Positions 51,988 through 55,842 of a DNA stretch of 55,842 nucleotides are shown piece after piece. Every line of letters starts with the position of its first letter. Within the stretch, counting starts at the first letter, position 1. The notes beneath the pieces were generated by a model. It had not been told where the DNA came from. It saw only the letters and a program-made list of their open reading frames with translations, and did not search any database. The DNA is from JAKJEP01 sp964580995 (GTDB lineage: Bacteria; Planctomycetota; Phycisphaerae; Sedimentisphaerales; SM23-30): positions 1 through 55,842 of the forward strand of contig CAZOMV010000026.1 in the NCBI GenBank assembly GCA_964580995.1, read 5' to 3'. Both the position numbers and the translations under genes were made by a program.

Positions 51988-52410
51988 TTGAATTCTCCTT
52001 TTGAGATTCTATTCTTTTGACGTCTTGGGTTTACAATAGATTTTTTTATACTAGCGATCTTGCTCGTACACAGAAACGCAAACAAAAAACCATTTTACCC
52101 CGGAACCGGCTTCCATACAACACCAAACCACGTTTTTTTCCAATTTCCCCGCAGGATGTTAACAGGTTAAAGAAGTTATATCAGATATAGCGGCTGATTA
52201 ATGATCGGACCAGCCCCTTTTGGTAAAATAGGCAATTTGTCCGCCCCCGAACCGGCCAATTACTCCCCCAAAAACCTGAAATTGGCCAATTACCCCCGCC
52301 ATCCACCCCCTAGCCTGCTATTGCCAACCCCGCCCTCCTATCCCAGCTCCGCACGTCAGGGTGTGTTGCCCGAATAGGATTCGGCGGGATATGCAGGCAA
52401 AAAGCAAATA

Positions 52411-52501
52411 TGACGCCAGCGTCAAAAGCTCGTCGATCCCTTGTTATTGGGGCGACAGCGCTGCTTTTGGAAGTCGATATCGACTTTTGGCGGGTCCGTC
52501 A
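52411..52501 (+). repeat. 91-bp structured repeat, copy F
   Basis: Terminal pairing and the right-hand palindrome (GTCGATATCGAC, perfect here) are intact. The inner hairpin is CCC-n8-GGG. It sits 424 bp upstream of the giant gene. Confidence 0.9.
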
Positions 52502-52539
52502 ATATGAGGTATCGCTGGCGGCGATGGTGTTTTAAGACT

Positions 52540-52564
52540 GGATTCCTGCTTACGCAGGAATGAC
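52540..52564 (+). repeat. REP-like palindrome, copy 5
   Basis: GGATTCCTGC-TTAC-GCAGGAATGAC, the same stem as copy 1. It is followed by CTTTGGGTGGGG and, shortly after, ATATATGGGGACG, a motif also seen after copy 3 (about 3762-3775). Confidence 0.8.
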
Positions 52565-52847
52565 CTTTGGGTGGGGGGGATGATATATGGGGACGTATAT
52601 AAGGCCAGGAACAGGAAAAGATGGTACGCACAGGATACCCTGCATTTGCGGGGATGGGTATCGGATGATCGTGCGATATGGAGTTATCGGGCGGGGGAAA
52701 TTGCGCGAAAACGGCCAGGGTGAATGGCCAAAATTGCGCAACATGAAAAAAATTTTATTGAGGATTGACAAGGGATTACGGCGATTTCGGGGGAAAAAAA
52801 TGGGGAAAATGTTGCGCAGTCGTGGACATCGGCCCTAGAGTAGAGAG

Positions 52848-52927
52848 CAGGCGGAGCCTGCACCATTATCGCCGCGGGTGTTTGACCCTTTTGAGGCTCC
52901 CGTCGGTCGCTACATAGTTGGTAATAG
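52848..52927 (+). repeat. GCAGGC-palindrome repeat, copy 4
   Basis: GCAGGC-GGA-GCCTGC at 52848-52862, then ACCATTATCGCCGCGGG and TGAGGCTCCCGTCGGTCGCT (52892-52911). Confidence 0.7.
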
Positions 52928-52956
52928 ATGGGCTTGGGGAAATCCCAGGCGAGAGG

Positions 52957-53050
52957 GCAGGCATTGCCTGCAGGGCCGAGAGGCCCTTTCTATCGCTGCG
53001 GGCGTGAATGGAATATGGCGCTTCCGCTGGAAGCTGCTTAGTTGGTGATC
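52957..53050 (+). repeat. GCAGGC-palindrome repeat, copy 5
   Basis: GCAGGCATTGCCTGC at 52957-52971, GGGCCGAGAGGCCC hairpin next, then TGGCGCTTCCGCTGGAAGCT at 53016-53035 and TAGTTGGTGAT, which also closes copy 4 (TAGTTGGTAAT). Confidence 0.75.
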
Positions 53051-53352
53051 GAGGAGAGCGGCGGCTGACGTCGGGTGTGGATATGAACAGGGATACTTCT
53101 GAACCATTTGTGGGTAAATAGATTGAGCGAATTTAACTCGGCAAGATCCAGGGAGACGCCCCTATTTCAATGTAAGTCAATAGGTTACGAGCGAGAGCCT
53201 CTCCGTTCGCCCACAAATTCTTTCGAAGAGGCAAAATTTCTTGCTTTTTTCAGGCGGTTTTTTTATAATAGCCGATACAGATTAACAGGTTGGGTGCCCA
53301 TGCTGAGAAGGGGGCGCTCAAATTCGTTACATTATCGGTGAGGATGGTAATT

Positions 53353-54174
53353 ATGGCAATCCGGCAAGTACGTGGTTTTAGCCGCATGGAACTGTTGGTG
53401 GTTGGTTTTTGTGTAACACTCTTTGTTTCCATACTCTTGCCATCCCTGACCAATGCCCGCGACGCTGGGAAGCGGGCGGTGTGTTTGGCGAATCTGAAGA
53501 CGCTGGGGGCGGCGGCCCTGCTGTATGCGCGGGATTATGAGGATAAGATTCCGTGCTGGGGGATCGAATTCGAAGAAGATGGGCATATCGATGGAGGAAC
53601 CTGGACAAATCCGACTACCGCATCATTAGCTCATGCTTTTGAATGGGGCTATCTCTGGGAATATGTCCAAAGCCGTTCCGCTTTTGTCTGTCCCACCCTG
53701 AAAAACGAAATGAATCCCAAACCCCGATGTGGCATATATCACAGTACGGAAGTTTGGGGCTGGCCAGGCACTGGAGGAACGAATAATCCTCCCGGGCCGA
53801 TGTGGAGCTATTCCCTCAATGGACAGGCGGCTTTTTCCTTGAATGATCCCCAGTGGCGGGCCAATCCGGAACTGGTATTGCCCAGTCCGACGAGTGTCAT
53901 GATGCTATTTGAGCAGGACTATATGGATTATTCTGCTTTTGATAACAGCATATCATTATTCAGTTCGACTTTCAATACGACCAACGGAGAAGATTTCATC
54001 GGCCGATACCATAAGGTTTTAAGAATCCCATTTACTGGAAGTGGCAATATAGTCTTTTTTGATGGTCATGTGGGCGAGATGACCATGCAAGAATATATAA
54101 CCCAGCGCAGCACTTCCGCAGGCACGCTGGAGTTGTGCGGCGGCTATATGGGCTTTACCTGGCCGGGATTTTGA
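53353..54174 (+). CDS. Pseudopilin-like protein, paralogue 1
   Basis: The protein has 273 residues. GAGG lies 9 bp before the ATG at 53353 (an in-frame ATG at 53344 is an alternative). The N-terminus is a type III (prepilin) signal: GFSRMELLVVGF, with Glu at +5 after the Gly. It is followed by the hydrophobic spine and by SARDAGKR-like AGKRAVCLANLKTLGAAA. The C-terminus has NIVFFDGHVGEM, the H-X9-DG/FFDGH pattern of planctomycete DUF1559-like proteins. Cysteines at IPCWG and VCPTL may pair. It belongs to an array of three tandem paralogues. Confidence 0.88.
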   Translation: MAIRQVRGFSRMELLVVGFCVTLFVSILLPSLTNARDAGKRAVCLANLKTLGAAALLYARDYEDKIPCWGIEFEEDGHIDGGTWTNPTTASLAHAFEWGYLWEYVQSRSAFVCPTLKNEMNPKPRCGIYHSTEVWGWPGTGGTNNPPGPMWSYSLNGQAAFSLNDPQWRANPELVLPSPTSVMMLFEQDYMDYSAFDNSISLFSSTFNTTNGEDFIGRYHKVLRIPFTGSGNIVFFDGHVGEMTMQEYITQRSTSAGTLELCGGYMGFTWPGF

Positions 54175-54194
54175 TTGAAAAACAAGGAGCAATG

Positions 54195-55007
54195 ATGAAA
54201 AGAAAGAGAATGAAAGGTTTTTGCCGGGCGGAACTGGTGGTGGTTTGTTTCTGTGTCGCCCTCCTGCTGAGCGTTACCGTTCCCGCCCTGACCAGTGCTC
54301 GCAGCGCCGGCAAGCGGGCGGTATGTCTGGCCAATCTCAAGACGCTGGGGGCGGGGATGCGGCTTTATGCGCAGGATCATGAAGATAAGATTCCCTGCTG
54401 GGGGTGGGAGTTTGATGATATAAACAAATGGTTCGATCCAACTGATTATCAGTTGCAAAAGGCTTTTGAATTGGGGTATATCTGGGAATATGTCCAGACG
54501 CGGGCGGCCTTTGTATGTCCGGCCCTGCGGGCCAGGCACAATCCCTATCTCTGGCAGACGAATCCTTTGCACAAGCCCCTTGTTTATGGCTGGCCGAATC
54601 CGGAGGAACCGGACCGGCCGAGTTTTATGTGGAGCTATAGCGTGAACGGCCAGCCCGGAATGTCTCAGAATGACGAACAATGCCGGGCCAATCCCGAACT
54701 GGTTCAACCCAGCTCTGCCAGCGTGATGATGCTGTTTGAGCAGGATTATATGGACCATTCTGCCTTTGCCAGCAGCGTTCATTTATTTAATGCTCTAAAT
54801 GACTATACCCTTGGTGCGTATCACCTGGTATCCGGTTCGGTGGTGGAAAACGACATCCAGCGAAAAACGGGATTTGGCAATCTGGTATATTTTGATGGGC
54901 ATGTGGAATCCATGCGGCGGAGCGATTTTATGCAAAAATGCAGTACGCCGGAAGGGATTTTAGAGCTTTGGGGTGGTAATTTGAACTATACCTGGCCGGG
55001 GTTTTAA
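54195..55007 (+). CDS. Pseudopilin-like protein, paralogue 2
   Basis: The protein has 270 residues. AAGGAG lies 5 bp before the ATG at 54195. The prepilin motif reads GFCRAELVVVCF. The AGKRAVCLANLKTLGAGM and YAQDHEDKIPCWGWEF blocks are shared closely with paralogue 3. It ends NLVYFDGHVESM and then a TWPGF tail, also seen in paralogue 1. The gap to each neighbour is about 20 bp, so the array is probably one transcript. Confidence 0.88.
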   Translation: MKRKRMKGFCRAELVVVCFCVALLLSVTVPALTSARSAGKRAVCLANLKTLGAGMRLYAQDHEDKIPCWGWEFDDINKWFDPTDYQLQKAFELGYIWEYVQTRAAFVCPALRARHNPYLWQTNPLHKPLVYGWPNPEEPDRPSFMWSYSVNGQPGMSQNDEQCRANPELVQPSSASVMMLFEQDYMDHSAFASSVHLFNALNDYTLGAYHLVSGSVVENDIQRKTGFGNLVYFDGHVESMRRSDFMQKCSTPEGILELWGGNLNYTWPGF

Positions 55008-55026
55008 GGAAAAGAGGAAGGGTACG

Positions 55027-55842
55027 ATGAAAAATCGAAACAGGCAAAGAGGTTTGACACGGACGGAGGTGGTCGTGGCGGGCGGGTGTCTGGTGTTATT
55101 GACGCTGGTTATCCTGCCGGCCTTGAGCAGCGGCCGGGACGCTGGGAAGCGGGCGGTGTGTCTGGCGAACCTCAAGACGCTGGGGGCGGGGATGCGGCTT
55201 TATGCGCAGGATCACGAAGATAAGATCCCCTGCTGGAACTGGGAGTTTGATGAAACGGGTTGGATTGGGGATCCCTGGACCTGGCCGTCTGGTCCAACTG
55301 ATTATCAACTGGAAAAGGCCTTCGAGCTGGGATATATCTGGGAATATGTGCAGACACGGGCGGCCTTTGTGTGTCCGGCCCTGCGGGCTAGGCACAATCC
55401 CTATCTCTGGCATCCAAGTCCTTTGCACACGACCCTTGTTTTTGGCTGGCCAAACCCGGAGGAGCCGGATCGGCCGAGTTTTATGTGGAGCTATAGCCTG
55501 AACGGCCAGCCCGGCCTGTCGATGAACGATCCCCAGTGGCGGGTCAATCCCGAGTTGGTTCAGCCCAGCCCTGCCAGCGTGATGATGCTGTTTGAGCAGG
55601 ATTATATGGATTATGCCGCTTTTGATAACAGTATTTCCTTGTTTAATCCTACTTATGATACCAACTCTAATGCGGAAGACTCTCTGGGACGATATCATAA
55701 GGTTTCCGGTTTGATTGCCCAAAGCGAGAGTACATCGTTCAATAACACAAGGGGAAGCGGTAATATCGTCTTCTTTGACGGCCATGTTGACGACATGACC
55801 ATTGAAGAATTCATAATGCAGCGCAGCACTTCCGCAGGCACG
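55027..55842 (+). CDS. Pseudopilin-like protein, paralogue 3 (cut by window end)
   Basis: 272 residues are visible with no stop before the window end. GAGGAAGGG precedes the ATG. The prepilin motif reads GLTRTEVVVAGG (Leu replaces the usual Phe). It shares AGKRAVCLANLKTLGAGMRL with paralogue 2 but GLSMNDPQWRVNPEL and IVFFDGHVDDMT with paralogue 1, so it looks like a mosaic of the two. Only a short C-terminal tail is missing. Confidence 0.87.
   Translation, partial: MKNRNRQRGLTRTEVVVAGGCLVLLTLVILPALSSGRDAGKRAVCLANLKTLGAGMRLYAQDHEDKIPCWNWEFDETGWIGDPWTWPSGPTDYQLEKAFELGYIWEYVQTRAAFVCPALRARHNPYLWHPSPLHTTLVFGWPNPEEPDRPSFMWSYSLNGQPGLSMNDPQWRVNPELVQPSPASVMMLFEQDYMDYAAFDNSISLFNPTYDTNSNAEDSLGRYHKVSGLIAQSESTSFNNTRGSGNIVFFDGHVDDMTIEEFIMQRSTSAGT

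Larger units (their letters stand above)
51988..53352. other. Long spacer with several repeat families
   Basis: It holds the 91-bp repeat F (52411-52501), a REP-like copy (52540-52564) and two GCAGGC-palindrome repeats in tandem (52848-52927 and 52957-53050). The region 52210-52330 is C-rich with AATTGGCCAATTACCCC-like motifs. No gene is supported. Confidence 0.6.

Noticed and set aside
1..55842. CRISPR array, prophage, integrase, transposase, rRNA or tRNA gene
   Set aside because: I looked for regularly spaced repeats, phage or transposase proteins and RNA genes and found none; the repeats present are dispersed and not evenly spaced.

Overview
The window looks like a chromosomal segment of a Planctomycetota bacterium, probably a relative of the Phycisphaerae. 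I infer this from four things. Several exported proteins carry short dockerin-like repeats of the D-x-N-x-D-G-x-V-N-x-x-D-F type ending in 'W-L'. A giant surface protein has an N-terminal LEPR-type motif (QLEPRLLM). There is a tandem array of pseudopilin-like proteins with a C-terminal FFDGHV motif. A Tat-exported Gfo/Idh/MocA oxidoreductase is also present. No phage, plasmid, CRISPR, rRNA or tRNA gene was found. Coding DNA is dense and GC-rich, with a few AT-richer islands (about 1.8-3.2, 12.3-14.1 and 20.1-21.3 kb).

Layout. 0-4.6 kb: a secreted Hcp-like protein with a dockerin tail, an exported TPR-like protein, a small Cys-rich protein and long repeat-filled spacers. 4.6-7 kb: a translationally coupled pair for carboxynorspermidine (or carboxyspermidine) synthesis, ending in nspC. 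7.3-11.4 kb: a secreted two-lectin-domain/beta-propeller/dockerin protein and a convergent C25 (gingipain-like) protease. 11.6-12 kb: a decayed, internally deleted copy of the oxidoreductase/HEAT locus that lies at 14.3-18.4 kb. 12.3-14.1 kb: an O-methyltransferase and a membrane-anchored esterase. 14.4-18.2 kb: a Tat oxidoreductase plus a large HEAT-repeat protein. 19-25.1 kb: an unknown protein, a PDZ lipoprotein, a B12-binding radical SAM enzyme and a secreted beta-helix (GH141-like) protein. 25.4-30.5 kb: a serine hydrolase, a DsbD-type thiol reductant conduit, a small Cys-rich protein, endonuclease III and an alpha/beta hydrolase, all on the plus strand and closely packed. 30.6-37 kb: a Kelch/beta-helix/LamG surface protein, a HEAT lipoprotein, a zinc dehydrogenase, a PgeF/YfiH protein and a conserved small protein. 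37.8-40.6 kb: pyruvate, phosphate dikinase. 40.6-45.6 kb: a redox cluster with two thioredoxin-like proteins around a two-gene cytochrome bd-superfamily complex that carries a fused cytochrome c. 46.3-52 kb: a TetR regulator and a 1,666-residue surface protein with duplicated VWA modules. 53.3-55.8 kb: three tandem pseudopilin-like paralogues, the last cut by the window end.

The most unusual signal lies between the genes. Six copies of a structured repeat, each 91 bp long, occur in this window. At least five further repeat families share the spacers. Every copy I could recognise, in every family, lies in the same orientation on the plus strand, although the flanking genes point both ways. This suggests a strand-polarised (replication-linked or RNA-level) repeat system rather than randomly inserted elements.

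Functionally, many genes belong to the exported or envelope fraction (dockerin proteins, lipoproteins, beta-helix and Kelch proteins, protease). The DsbD, thioredoxin-like and bd/cytochrome c genes could supply electron flow and thiol-redox control for that fraction. The central-metabolism and housekeeping genes are ppdK, nth, nspC and pgeF.
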